DNA of 64,000 nucleotides from contig OZ023273.1 in assembly GCA_964007475.1 (NCBI GenBank), positions 152,316,444 through 152,380,443 of the forward strand. The letters run 5' to 3'. The position numbers were made by a program, and so were the translations under genes. The notes under the pieces are model-generated. The model was not told the origin of the DNA, ran no database searches, and saw nothing but the letters and a program-made list of their open reading frames with translations. This DNA comes from Hybos culiciformis. Lineage: Eukaryota > Arthropoda > Insecta > Diptera > Hybotidae. This document shows positions 36,900 through 49,946 of the stretch, one piece after another (position 1 is the first letter of the stretch; the number at the start of each line of letters is the position of its first letter).

Positions 36900-37630
36900 A
36901 CAATGGTAATGGGTGTATCACGAAGTTATAAGGGTAAAAGTAAGAGCAAATTTCAGCAAAATCGGTCCGTAAAGATAGGGAATTCTGTATATTTCACCTA
37001 TCTTCTTGTAATATCCCCGCCCACTGTCCCCCGACCATTTTGGCCATAATGCCGACATTTTCCGCAGAGACCCTAAATTAAATATTACTATGAAAACAAG
37101 TCTACGACATTAACTACCTCATTAATACCTAACTAATAATATATCGAAAAAAATTTTATAAATATTCATCCTAATATATATTTATCATCTGTGAATTATA
37201 TTATATATTAAATAACTTATTGTTCCTTTAACGCTAAAACATTTAAAACTGAATAGAAACACTCATTCACTTCAATATCATTCACTACAATATTCTAAAT
37301 TTCCATATTTCACTTAACATTTAATAATAACAAGCAGCATATGCGGTAGAGTCGCTGTCATTTAACCTCAAAGTTGTGAGTTCAAATCCTGTGAAAGATA
37401 AAATTTTTTTAAAAAATAATATTTTCAAATTTATAATTTCAATAATATAATCCCTATAAAGGGGGTCAGTCTTAACACATTTTTTTCGCTATACTACAGT
37501 TAACGCTATCCGAATAATTATCTAATAATTAATTTGAACCAAATTTTATTAAATATTTTCTTTAGTTCCCGGTTCGAATCCTAACAAAATATATCCTTAG
37601 TTTAACCAATATACGTTTGCAATCAAATTT
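36900..37630 (-). repeat. Inverted partial copy of the core unit
   Basis: This is the reverse complement of about 5360-6085: ATCGGTCCGTAAAGAT, then TCTTCTTGTAATATC..CC, the tRNA-like boxes (GCATATGCGGTAGAG, AGTTCAAATCC) and CCCGGTTCGAATCCTAAC. It is the only clearly inverted core copy and lies directly after the satellite. Confidence 0.8.
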
Positions 37631-37659
37631 TAAAATAAAAAATTCTCGAGGCTGAGGTT

Positions 37660-37985
37660 CCCGGTTCTTCTCTTCGGTAATATTTTCCTGGTGTTTTTCA
37701 TCATTGATATCCACCTTTCTATCATCATTCAACTGTGTATCAGCATTATTCTGATTTTTTACAGTTATTTCACCAGAAATATATTTGCCAAGAATTTCTG
37801 GATTCTTTTTCCAAAACTTATCTTGAATACTATTAATTGCTAATAGTATTCATTAATAGTTCCCTTTCGAAACATTGGCTTTATGTCATTATAATTGATA
37901 TTGAATTTCGAAAATAATAACTCATTTTTATCTGATGAAAATATTCCTCGAAGCTCAGATTCTGCTTCAGCATTTGACAGACCAT
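37660..37985 (-). pseudogene. Thg1: Thg1 (tRNA-His guanylyltransferase) C-terminal fragment, decayed
   Basis: The exon opens after acceptor TTATTTTAG and reads DGLSNAEAESELRGIFSSDK, then NELLFSKFNINYN and MFRKGT. After a stop and frame change at a local AT-rich palindrome (near 37835-37860) it resumes FWKKNPEILGKYISGE in another frame. Thg1 adds the G-1 residue to tRNA-His; its C-terminal part has a FNINYN..PM.RKGT stretch and ends near FWKEHPEIL (family knowledge, from memory). The roughly 40 residues normally between these motifs are missing, so this copy has an internal deletion and frameshift. No upstream Thg1 exons are seen. The left end runs into repeat (CCCGGTTC). Confidence 0.65.
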
Positions 37986-38035
37986 CTAAAATAACAAAAT
38001 TGTAGATATTATTTTAATTTATATTAAATGTGAGT

Positions 38036-38361
38036 ATTGTGTGTGATGAAGTAAAATTGGTTTCTGCGAACACGGAACAAACAATGTGTTTTCAAATAAA
38101 AATAAAAATAAATACATATTCATTATTTTTCTATTAATTTTTATTTGGTAAAAAAATAATACAAGTTCAAATATCACTTTATGTAATAACTAAACTAAGA
38201 ACTAAGAACTAAACTCCAAAATGCTGTATTATATAAATTATTATATTATCAGCTATTGTGTGTGATGAAGTAAAATTGGTTTCTGCGAACAAGGAACAAA
38301 CAATGTGTTTTCAAATACAAAATAAAAATAAATACATATTCATTATTTTTCTATTAATTTA
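38036..38361. repeat. Duplicated ~105-bp segment, 219 bp apart
   Basis: ATTGTGTGTGATGAAGTAAA begins at 38036 and again at 38255, and each copy runs about 105 bp with small indels. The overlapping frames at 38258-38536 (plus) and 38359-38562 (minus) are AT-rich chance frames. Confidence 0.8.
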
Positions 38362-40388
38362 TATAACATATAAATATAACATAGTTGAAAATAAACTAAA
38401 TCCCAAACCAACCAAGATACCAACTATTTTTTTTTTGTTTTTAAAGAACTTTTCTAAATTGATTAAGTACATACATATTATTAGAACAAGAAAATTCACT
38501 GCAAAAAATTTTTTGAAAATTTTAAACAAAGCATAATACAAAGTAATATAAATTTTCAACAAAATTCAAGCAAAATATTTATGCCTATCTATTCATAAAA
38601 ATATAAATTTTTATATTAAAATATGTATAGGTAGGTACTTTTAGAGAATGGAAAAATAAATTGCAAAATTTCACTTTTATTTGTTGTTGAAATTTTTGCA
38701 ATTTATTTTTCCATTATTCTCTAAAAGTATACATATTTTAATTATGGACGATGTCATACTCTATGTTCTATGTATAAAATCTTGTATTTTATATATTTGC
38801 GGAATAATTTTATTTTCTTTTTGTATTATTTATTTTATGGATTTTTCTGCTGATGGTTAAATCATCGGAAAAAAAAGCAGTAAATGAAAATTATCCGATT
38901 TGAATAATTTATATACCAAAAGAAGCGTAATTTTAATACCTTTAACTTTGCAGAACATCCGAAGGGTCTACGACGTCTAATTTCAAAGTTATGGCCAGTT
39001 AACCAACCAAACGTCTGCTAATTCTGATATTTCTAATACCGTCTGTCGACAGTCTTCCGACGTTCGACGTCGTAGACCCTTCGGATGTTCAGCAAAGTTA
39101 AAGGTATTAAAATTGGTATATATAAATTATTCAAATCGAATAATTTTCATTTTCTGCTTCTTTTTGCAAACGTATATTGGTTAAAATAATGATATATTTT
39201 GTTAAGATTCGAACCGGGAACTTAAGAAAATATTTAATAAAATTTGGTTCAAATTAATTATTAGGTAATTATTCGGATAGAGTTAACTGTATTGTAGCGA
39301 AAAAAAATGTGTTAAGACTGACCCCCTTTATAGGGATTATATTTTTGAAATTATAAATTTGAAAACAATATTTTTTAAAAAATGTTATCTTTCACAGGAT
39401 TTGAACTCACAACCTTGAGGTTAAATGACAGCGACTCTACCGCATATGCTGCTTGTTATTGTTAAATGTTAAGTGAAATATGGAAATTTAGAATATTGTA
39501 GTGAGTGATATTGAAATGAATGAGTGTTTCTATTCAGTTTTAAATGTTTAGCGTTAAAGGAACAATGAGTCATTTAATATATAATATAATTCACAGATGA
39601 TAAATATATATTAGGATAATTATATATAAATATTTTTTCGATAGATTGTTGTTAGATAAAGAGGTAGTTTATGTGGCAGACTTGTTTTCATACTAATATT
39701 TAATTTAGTATCTCTGCTGAAATGTAGGCATTATTGCCAAAAAATTGTTCAATTCTCATTTAATACCTCAACTACCACTACTACCTCATTGATACCTAAC
39801 GGATGCCAAAACATTAATCTAGGACAGTGGGCGGGGGGATATTACAAGAAGATAAGGTGAAATATACAGAATTCAATATCTTTACGGACCGATTTTGCTA
39901 AAATTAGCTAAACCCTCATAACTTCGGATTAGCTTAATTTGGAATTTTTAATAATCAATTATATCAGGAACTCATAACCAATAATTCGTAATGATGCAAA
40001 CATTTAGACATCTTACAGACTTAATTGAGTGGGCATAAATTAAATAATTTGGCTCCGTTTTTTCGCCATAACTTCGAAATTCGAAGTCGTAGCCTCTTCG
40101 TATGTTCTACAAAGTTAAAGGTATTAAAATTACGCTAAATTAAAATTATTTTTTTTGTTATTTTAATAAGTTTGTTCGAAATTTTTAATTAATTTTTGTA
40201 AATAAAACAATATAATTTTTAGTGAAGAAAATGCGTCTAAAAAGTAAAAATGGTAAAGTCCTTTTCATTCAAAAAAACATTTACATATATAATTTTCTTT
40301 TCACCTTCAAAGACCGTGGACACCCAAGAAAATTTTCTATTTTATTACAAGAAAAAATAAAGAAATAAAAGCTGTTTTAAAATGTAGC

Positions 40389-40703
40389 CAAAAAGCATGT
40401 ATATAAAGAGGAATCAGTCCCATACAAAAAAAGAATTAAAATAGTGAAACAAAAAATCCATATCACAACCCCATGAGCTTTTTTTTTTTTTTTTTGAGAA
40501 TTCCACTCTCACAAAAGCTTTTAAAACTTTAAAAATTGTATAGAACTGTTGTTATTTTTGAACTTTTAAAAGCATTTGTGAGAGTGGAATTCTCAAAAAA
40601 AAAAAAAAAAAAGCTCATGGGGTTGTGATATGGATTTTTTGTTTCACTATTTTAATTCTTTTTTTTGTATGGGACTGATTCCTCTTTATATACATGCTTT
40701 TTG
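40389..40703. mobile_element. Snapback MITE, 7-bp target duplication ATGTAGC
   Basis: The arms start CAAAAAGCATGTATATAAAG and run about 140 bp, almost perfectly complementary, leaving a short loop near 40545; a homopolymer T tract on one side pairs with an A tract on the other. It is flanked by ATGTAGC at 40382-40388 and 40704-40710. The core copies near 6552 and 17162 show the single empty site AAAATGTAGCTTTATAAAG. No ORF. Confidence 0.9.
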
Positions 40704-41109
40704 ATGTAGCTTTATAAAGTACTTACATTGTAGGTATATACATATACAATTATAAAGATAATTATTATTATATTTCGCCAAAAATAAAGAAAAAGAATAT
40801 ATTGCTTTAATTTTATTATTTTTTTACGAAATATAATTACTGTTTTAATAAAGTGAATATATAATAAATTATTAAACTTCATGAATTTCTTTTATTTCAA
40901 ATAACACATTCGTTGCGTGCGGCTGTAGTGAAAAATTTTATTTTTCGAAAAGCATTTATTTTTTATTAAAATAACTCTTATTGCTTTGTTTCGTTTTTTA
41001 TAATCAAAAAATTTTCCAGAATTTCCGCAGGTTTTAAGGAGTAGGTATAAGTCAATAAAAAATATTTTTTTATACATAAGCGACTTTAAAATTTATTTAG
41101 TTTTTATAT

Positions 41110-41802
41110 CGACCCATCCAAGGAAGATGTTGATAAGTCGACTTGTCAACTTCTTACGGGAGTGTTGTAATACGTAAGCTAATAAATTTTCCTATCTGAA
41201 TCAAAAACCGGTTTTTTTGTAACCAAAACTATCGCTGAGATAAGTTCAAAAACAACGTAATGCATTGTTAGTTTAGCTCTTAAATCTGCCTGCATAAAGT
41301 TGATAAAAGCAGTTATCAATTTAATGCACGAACTTTTTTTTAATTCTTTCGGTTGTATCTAGAGTTGTCAACATATTACAAAAATTTTCGGTGAGTTGTT
41401 AACAGTTTTACACTTACTTGTCAACCCGGAGTTGGATTTTATAAACTTTTTACTTGGACAAAAAATAATCCAATCGGTTATAAATAGAGTTGGCAACATT
41501 TTACATGGAGTGTGACAGCAAAAAAGGCGGAAATTACTTCATTATGTTTACAACTCGATATATCAATCTGTATTAATGAAAACAGTGCAGTGCATTAAGT
41601 TGTTTTTGTAAAAAATAGTACTTTTTAGTTTGAATAAAGAGTCAAGAAATTGTCTCCTAAACATGCTCAAGCTCTTTATCATATGCCGTGAGTTTCGTTG
41701 AAATCGAACCATAAACATACTGTTTATTCAAATTTTGAACTAAATTGCGTTTTTCTCAAAACTATGATTTTCGACTTATCAACATCTTCCTTGGATCGGT
41801 CG
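41110..41802. mobile_element. 693-bp non-autonomous element with ATAT duplication, CGAC ends
   Basis: The ends are CGACCCATCCAAGGAAGATG and, inverted, CGACCGATCCAAGGAAGATG; pairing continues through TTGATAAGTCGA. It is flanked by ATAT (41106-41109 and 41803-41806), and the empty site near 17568 reads TTTTTATATATACAA. The duplication and CGAC...TCC.A.GA terminus match the autonomous element at 11013-14863. TTGTCAAC-type words recur inside. No coding sequence. Confidence 0.85.
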
Positions 41803-42084
41803 ATATATACAATTTCTTTAAATTATTCAGTTGAATTTAAACAAAAAACATTACATAAGTGAATATGTAACCCTTTTTGTTGTTATATAACCACGCTTAA
41901 CAACAGTAAAGTAGCTTTAAACAGGTCAAAAAATTAACAGACCTTTGGCAAAATATTTATGCCTACCTATTCATAAAAATATAAATTTTTATATTAAAAT
42001 ATGTATAGGTACTTTTAGAGAATGGAAAAATAAATTGCAAAAATTTCACTTTTATTTGTTTGTTGTTGAAATTTTTGCAATTTT

Positions 42085-43064
42085 TGAAGTTATACTTCTT
42101 ATGCGACTTGCAAAAAATTTAACGTTTAACGCACAAATACATACAAAATAAAAAATGTATTATTATCTTATTATTTTTTTTTATTATTTTTGCACAAACA
42201 CATTGAAAAAATTTTGCAAAATGTCATTTGTCCGCGATTGATTTTTCGAATTTTTAGCGGACAAATGTCATTTTGCAAAATGTCATTTGTCCGCGATTGA
42301 AATTTTTAATTTTTAGCGGACAAATGTCATTTTGCAAAATGTCATTTGTCCGCGATTGATTTTTCAGTTTTTTTATTATTATTTTTGCACCAATACATTG
42401 TCAACTTTTTTATCAATTTTTGTTTTGTTAATTTTTTGCATGTATAGACCAGATACGACGCCGATCGCTTTTTTTGACCGCGACTAGTCAAATTGTGTCC
42501 TACGATTGCTGCGGCTGGTCGACTCAAAAATACCTGTTTTGGAGAAAAGAGCGGCTTCGTAAAAAAAAATCTATAAAATCGGTGGCTGTTAAAAAACCAT
42601 CGGCGACTAAAAAAACAAAAAAAACAAAAAAAACTAATTCATAGAAAAATTATTAAAACTTTATAGAAAAGTTAAAGTGGTTAATAAATTATTTAAATTT
42701 TAATTCATTTTACAAATTTATTCGTTTTGTAATAATTGTAATGTAATGTAATAATTTAATAATTTTCCTTCCTCAAAGAATCAAATTAATAAAAAAAAAT
42801 GTAAGCCTTTTTTTAATCAGCCATGCACAACATACACACATCCATACATTCCAATGACACCCACCCCAAACACATATGCGAGGAGAGAGAAAGAGAATGA
42901 GTCGCTAGATCCCAAACACATGCGCGTGGTATTCTTGCTATGCAGCGAAGTAAGCAGTGTGAGCGTCGTGAAATTAGCTGAAATACGTACTTGTTCTATT
43001 TTATTTCCACATTACGAATACGAATACGAAGTATAACTTCCCCCGCGCGTACAGGGCACACGCA
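42085..43064 (+). mobile_element. Helentron-like element H1, copy 2, left flank visible
   Basis: This is the same element as 1-980. Here the left flank is seen: insertion is inside the right arm of the core hairpin, after TTTTTGCAATTTT. It includes the 59-bp tandem hairpins at 42215-42369. Confidence 0.55.
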
Positions 43065-44846
43065 AATTTTTTTTTTTTTTTCCGTTATTCTCTAAAAGTA
43101 TACATATTTTAATTATGGACGATGTCATACTCTATGTTCTGTATTTTGAAATCGGTGAAGTATTATTTTTATTTATATTATTATATTACAAGCCGTGAAT
43201 AAAGTGAATAACTTTTTTTATCACATGTTGTAATAAGCTTTCGGAAAATTGTATCTATCAATTTGTATAAGTTTTTATTTAATGGAAACTCGGAGAAAAA
43301 TTATGTTATTGCAATCCTTGACCACACTTACTTTTGCAAGTACATAAACATCAACAAATTCTAAGTTTAATATAAAAAAATTTCTTATAAATTGATTTCT
43401 TATTTTTCTTAAGTTAAAGTTTCTAACTTTTTTCCTTAATAAAAATTTTAAATAAATTTTCTTATAAAAAATATGGAAATTTCATGTCCATGAAAAATTT
43501 ACTATTTCCCTCAGAAAATGGGTTGATTTAGTGTTTTCTTGACTAATTATGAACTTCCATTAAAATGTCTATTTAAAAAAAAAAAAAATTAAATTTTTTT
43601 TTTATTTTTAATGAAAATACACCTTTTCATATTTCATTCATTTAAAAAAAAAGTTAAACAAGGTATTTGAATAAAGACCTTCATAGCAAAAAAGAAAAGA
43701 AAATTATTTTAAGAAAAAAAAATTTATAAATTTAGGTGACTAAAGTTTTTAGCAAAACACCACAAAGTTTTTTAAATATCTCAAAAACTTCTGAATTCTG
43801 TTATATAATGCAAGAATCTGGCATAACACAAATTGTAAAACAAAGATTTTTAAGAAGCGTAAGACATTGCAGACAAATACCTCCAAAAATAATTATACAT
43901 CTAAATGATATCGCCTGAAATTAAAATTGAATTCACAACCGCAATCTTATCTATAAAAAACTAATAAAATATAGTTTGGATGTTATAACAGAGACACAAC
44001 AATTATGTCAAAGTCACACTTTCATACTTAATTAATACCCTGGAGTTTTTCAGTAAATTATATAAATAAAGATTACATTAAATAAATTACAAGTACTTAA
44101 ATAGTCAAAATTTTATTATTTAATAAAAGAACCACATTAAACTTATATTAAAAATTTGTTTTATTTTCTAAGACAGTGCGAAGGAATGTACCGAAAGTAT
44201 TTTTGCCAAATTACATATTAACAAAATATACCTAATTTGCAACAGTCAAAAAGCATAAATTTAAAGTTATTTCTACTGATTAGAATTATCTATTTACCGA
44301 AACTGGGATGCTTTTTGATTTATAATTCTACGAATAATGGCTACTTTCAAATAAAAATGTAAAAATAAAAAATAAATTCTTATATGATTAACGCCTCCGT
44401 ACAACATCCACCACGTTCGCATAAGGCAAACATTTTAAACAGGATTAGTACTTGAAAAAAAACACTATTATAGTCAATTATTTAATAATACACCCCTTGG
44501 ACTACTGGTTAAAAAATAAGTTTAATAAGTCTCAAAATAACTGATATCAAAATTTTGTGAAGTTTTCAGATTTTTCAATTGAACAATCCAGCATTGTTCA
44601 CTTCAAATTTCATGGGTTGTAAAAAGTTCGAAAATTGGCTGAAATTGCATCAGTGCTAAATATTTTTGATGATTTTGAAATTATCAAATAAACGTAAATT
44701 ATTTCATTCTTCATTTCCTAAAAAATAAAAAGTTTTTATTAATAAAAAAAAAATAAATAAATTTTTAATTTTATTTAAGTTCTGTTCTGTCATACATAAT
44801 TAATTATCTATTATCTATAATAGATTATTTTTTTCTATTTTATATA
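43065..44846. repeat. Core unit, duplicate of 986-2762
   Basis: This is the same uninterrupted core stretch as U0, continuing into the duplicated 2.2-kb block at 44847-47038 with its tRNA-like sequence at 45570-45629. Confidence 0.8.
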
Positions 44847-47038
44847 GGTACTACTCAGCCCGTAGAATAGTAAATTATAGTTGATTTAACATTTATTTAA
44901 TACTTAATGAACAACCAAAAAAATTTTTAGGTAAAATTTTTGGGTTGATTTTTTGGTAACCCAGAAATTTACCAAATAACTGTCTTTAACCAAAATATTT
45001 ACCAAAATTTTACAAAATATGTTTAAAATTTCTAAAAATATTTTTATTTACCCAAAAATTCACCAAAATTTTACTAATACACTGTTTACAACCAAAAGTT
45101 TAACCAAAAATATTTGTAGATTTTATGTTAAACTTTTTGGTTACCTGAAAAATTACCAAATAGTTCATTTTAACCGAAGTAAGTACAAACAATTTTACTA
45201 AATAAATATTTTTTTTTTTTTGTTCTTTTTGAGTACCCAAAAATTCACTAAAATTTCACCAAAATACTCTTTGTTACCAAAATGTCAACCAAAAAATTAG
45301 CAATACTGAGGTTGCCGGTTCGAATCCTGTCTGATGCAAATTACAAAATTTGTTTTCTCGGCATTTTTTTCTTATCAAGTACCTTTTTTCATTGCGATAA
45401 TGAAAACAGTTTAAACCTTAAAGCGAGAAAAGACGTAGAAAAGACGTTCTTGCAACCTAGCCTAATTTAACCTAAAATTTCAACGAATTTTTGGTGATTT
45501 TATGGTTCTTTTTCGGTTACAACAGGAAATTTATATTTTCTATTTTACACACATACATAATTTTAATACTATAGCTCAGTGGAAGAGTGATCGATTGAAA
45601 TGCCAAAGAACAAGGTTCGAATCCCGAAGAAAAAAGCATAATAAAAAAAAATAATTAAGAATAAATAAAAATTAAATAAATAAATTAAAAAATTAGAATT
45701 AATATAAATAAAAAAACTTTTTGCTCCTATAACCGAAAATTACAACAAAAAAAAACTACCTAAAAATATACCAAATTTCACCAAAATTTTTGGGTTGATT
45801 TTACCAAATATTTTTTTGGGTGATATACAAACAAACACTGATCATCTTGTTCCAATAATTAATTTTGAAATATTTCATCAATCTTTTTGGCCATAAAATG
45901 GTTATTAGTTTTTTCGTGAATATTTTTAAATTTCTCATATCCAAAACCCTTGATAATGCTACTGTCCATGAGAAAATTCATGATCTTCTAAAAAACATGT
46001 GTGAATAGGACACACGGAAGAAATGAAACTTCATATGCGAGATTTTCACTGTATTTTCGATTTTGTTCTGAGCCATTGCAGAGTGGGTTATTGAGCTGCT
46101 GAGCTAAAAAGAGGGGTCCCAATTTTATGTGACGCAATTTTTGTGTATAATCATTTTCTCTTTTTATGTACCAAATTTGAACGAAATCGGACGAACTTTT
46201 GAAGCCCTCCCCAGGGAAGGTCGCTGTGTAGGAAGCCCATAAATTTTTGTTACGAAATTTTTGTGTTTAATCATTTACTCGTTTTATGCACAAAATTTGA
46301 ATGACAACGGACGAACTTTTGAAGTCGCTGGGGAGGAGGCCAATCAAATTTTAAAATAGCCTAAAACTACCCCCGACCTGACCACTGGCTTTGAATGTAT
46401 TCATGAATTCAATGGGATACAGATGTTCACTTTCTTGAACTCGAAAATCAAATTTGTAATGAAAACTCAACAAAAAAGATGTTTTTTTTGTAATTTTTGA
46501 AAATTTCCCCCCGTATATCTCGTCGTGTTAAACAATTTTGCACTTTTTTAATTTTTAACTTGAATGCCTTAAATAAGCTCAATAGATAGTGCTTCTCTCG
46601 AAAGTTTTTTGTTATGAATAAAATATACCACGTATTTCGTAAAAGTAAGTACAATAAATTACAATAACAAACTGCAATAGCAAAATAAATTACAATAACG
46701 AAATCCATACAAATAAGAACACATTCAAAATTTTTAATTTTTTTGTTAACTAAAAGTTTTGAAATGATCCACCAGAAAGGCTGGATGGTGTCTATGGTTT
46801 TTATGGACATTATCATATCTATAGCGACACCTATTTGAATTTACATTAAATATAATAATTAAAAATGTAAAAATATTTGTTGCGATTACCACCAGGAGCG
46901 ATGTGTTGAAGATTTGTTATTGTTTTGTATGAGGCTTCGGAGAAATCGTTTTGCCTTTATATTTATCATAAATATAGCGACACCTATTGGAATTTTTTTG
47001 AGGCTTCGGAGAAATCGTTTTGCCTTTATATATTAAGA
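44847..47038. repeat. Duplicate of the 2.2-kb block 2763-4954
   Basis: It has the same order as the first copy: ACCAAAA-rich element, tRNA-like sequence, truncated Helentron-like end and short direct repeats. The 122-codon minus frame at 46448-46816 is unchanged from 4364-4732 but shows no recognisable protein family. Confidence 0.8.
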
Positions 47039-49946
47039 TTAAGATTTGCGGAATAATTTTATTTTCTTTTTGTATTATTTATTTTTTGGATTTTTCTGCT
47101 GATGGTTAAATCATCGGAAAAAAAGCAGAAAATGAAAATTATCCGGTTAGAATAATTTATATACTAAAAGAAGCGTAATTTTAATACCTTTAACTTTGCA
47201 AAAAATCCGAAGGGTTTACGTCTAATTTCAAAGTTATGGCCAGTTAACCAACCAAACGTCTGCTAATTCTGATATTTCTAATACCGTCTGTCGACAGTCT
47301 TCCGACGTTCGACGTCGTAGACCCTTCGGATGTTCTGCAAAGTTAAAGGTATTAAAATTGGTATACATAAATTATTCAAATCGAATAATTTTCATTTTCT
47401 GCTTTTTTTCGCAAACTTATATTGGTTAAAATAAGGATATATTTTGTTAGGATTCGAACCGGGAACTTAAGAAAATATTTAATAAAATTTGGTTCAAAAA
47501 AAATTATTAGGTATTATTCGGATAGAGTTAACTGTATTGTAGCGAAAAAAAATGTGTTAAGACTGACCCCCTTTATAGGGATTATATTTTTGAAATTATA
47601 AATTTGAAAACATTATTTTTTAAAAAAATGTTATCTTTCACAGGATTTGAACTCACAACCTTGAGGTTAAATGACAGCGACTCTACCGCATATGCTGCTT
47701 GTTATTGTTAAATGCTAAGTGAAATATGGAAATTTAGAATATTGTAGTGAGTGATATTGAAATGAATGAGTGTTTCTATTCAGTTTTAAATGTTTAGCGT
47801 TGAAGGAACAATGAGTCATTTAATATATAATATAATTCACAGATGATTAGGATAATTATATATAAATTTTTTTTCGATAGATTGTTGTTAGGATCAATGA
47901 GGTAGTTTATGTGGTAGACTTGTTTTCATACTAATATTTAATTTAGTATCTTTACTGAAAATGTAGGCATTATTGCCAAAAAATGTCGGGGGTTTGTGGG
48001 CAGCGATATTACAAGAAAGGATAGTTCAATTCTCATTTAATACCTCAACTAAAACATTAATCGGGGACAGTGGGCGGGGAGATATTACAAGAAGATAAGG
48101 TGAAATATACAGAATTCAATGTCTTTACGGACCGATTTTGCTAAAATTAGCTAAACCCTCATAACTTCGGATTAGCTTAATTTGGAATTTTTAATAATCT
48201 ATTATATCAGGAACTATAACCAATAATTCGTGATGATGCAAACGTTTAGACATCTTACAGACTTAATTGAGTGGGCATAAATTAAATAATTTGGCTCCGT
48301 TTTTTCGCCATAACTTCGAAATTCGAAGTCGTAGCCTCTTCGGATGTTCTACAAAGTTAAAGGTATTAAAATTACGCTAAATTAAAATTATTTTTTTTGT
48401 TATATTTATGTAACGAATTTTAATAAGTTTATTCGAAATTTTTAATTAATTTTTGTAAATAAAACAATATAATTTTTAGTGTAGAAAATGCGTCTAAAAA
48501 GTAAAATGGTAGTCTTTTTCATTCAAAAAAACCTTTACATATATATTTTCTTTTCCCCTTCAAAGACCGTGGACACCCAAGAAAATTTTCTATTTTATTA
48601 CAAGAAAAATAAAGAATTAAAAGCTGTTTTAAAATGTAGCTTTATAAAGTACTTACATTGTAGGTATATACATATACAATTATAAAGATAATTATTATTA
48701 TATTTCGCCAAAAATAAAGAAAAAGAATATTTTTCTTTAATTTTATTATTTTTTTACGAAATATACCTAATAACTGTTTTAATAAAGTGAATATATAATA
48801 AATTATTAAACTTCATGATTTTCTTTTATTTCAAATAACACTTTCGTTGCGTGCGGCTGTAGTGAAAAATTTTATTTTTCGAAAAGCATTTATTTTTTAT
48901 TAAAATAACTCTTATTGCTTTGTTTCGTTTTTTATAATCAAAAAATTTTCCAGAATTTCCGCAGGTTTTAAGGAGTAGGTATAAGTCAATAAAAAATATT
49001 TTTTTTATATATAAGCGACTTTACAATTTATTTAGTTTTTATATATACAATTTCTTCAAATTATTCAGTTGAATTTAAACAAAAAACATTACATAAGTGA
49101 ATATGTAACTCTTTTTGTTGTTATATAACCACGCTTAACAACAGTAAAGTAGCTTTAAACAGGTCAAAAAATTAACAGATCTTTGGCAAAATATTTATGC
49201 CTACCTATTCATAAAAATATAAATTTTTTTATTAAAATATGTATAGGTACTTTTAGAGAATGGAAAAATAAATTGCCAAAATTTCACTTTTATTTGTTTG
49301 TTTTTGAAATTTTTGCAATTTATTTTTCCATTATTCTCTAAAAGTATACATATTTTAATTATGGACGATGTCATACTCTATGTTCTATGTATTTTGAAAT
49401 CGGTGAACTATTATTTTTATTTATATTATTATATTACAAGCCGTGAATAAAGTGAATAACTTTTTTTTATCACATTTTGTAATAAGCTTTCGGAAAATTG
49501 TATCTATCAACTTGTAAAAGTTTTTATTTAATGGAAACTCGGAGAAAAATTATGTTATTGCAATCCTTGACCACATTCACTTTTGCAAGTACATAAACAT
49601 CAACAATTTCTAAGTTTAATATAAAAAATTTCTTCTAAATTGATTTCTTATTTTTCTTAAGTTAAAGTAAGTTTCTAAATTTTTTCCTTAATTAAAAATT
49701 TAAATAAATTTTCTTATTAAAAATATGGAAATTTCATGTCCATGAAAAATTTACTATTTCCCTCAGAAAATGGGTTAATTTAGTGTTTTCTTGACTAATT
49801 ATGAACTTCAATTAAAATGTCTATTTTAGAAAAAAAAAAAAATTAATTTTTTTTTATTTTTAATGAAAATACACCTTTTCAGATTTCATTCATTTAAAAA
49901 AAAAGTTAAACAAGGTATTTGAATAAAGACCTTCATAGTAAAAAAA
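47039..49946. repeat. Core unit U5, first half, duplicate of 4955-7862
   Basis: It includes the foldback (47125-47420), minus-strand tRNA-like boxes (47643-47696) and the long hairpin (49233-49355). Confidence 0.8.

Larger units (their letters stand above)
38580..42084. repeat. Core tandem unit U4 (first half) with two private insertions
   Basis: This starts with TATTTATGCCTA and the long hairpin (38616-38735), then TTTGCGGAATAATTTT at 38808, the foldback (38875-39165), minus-strand tRNA-like boxes (39405-39460), the ATAAGGTGAAATATACAG segment (39853), and ends inside a second hairpin, where H1 is inserted at 42085. It is interrupted by elements at 40389-40703 and 41110-41802 that no other copy in the window has. 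Confidence 0.8.
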
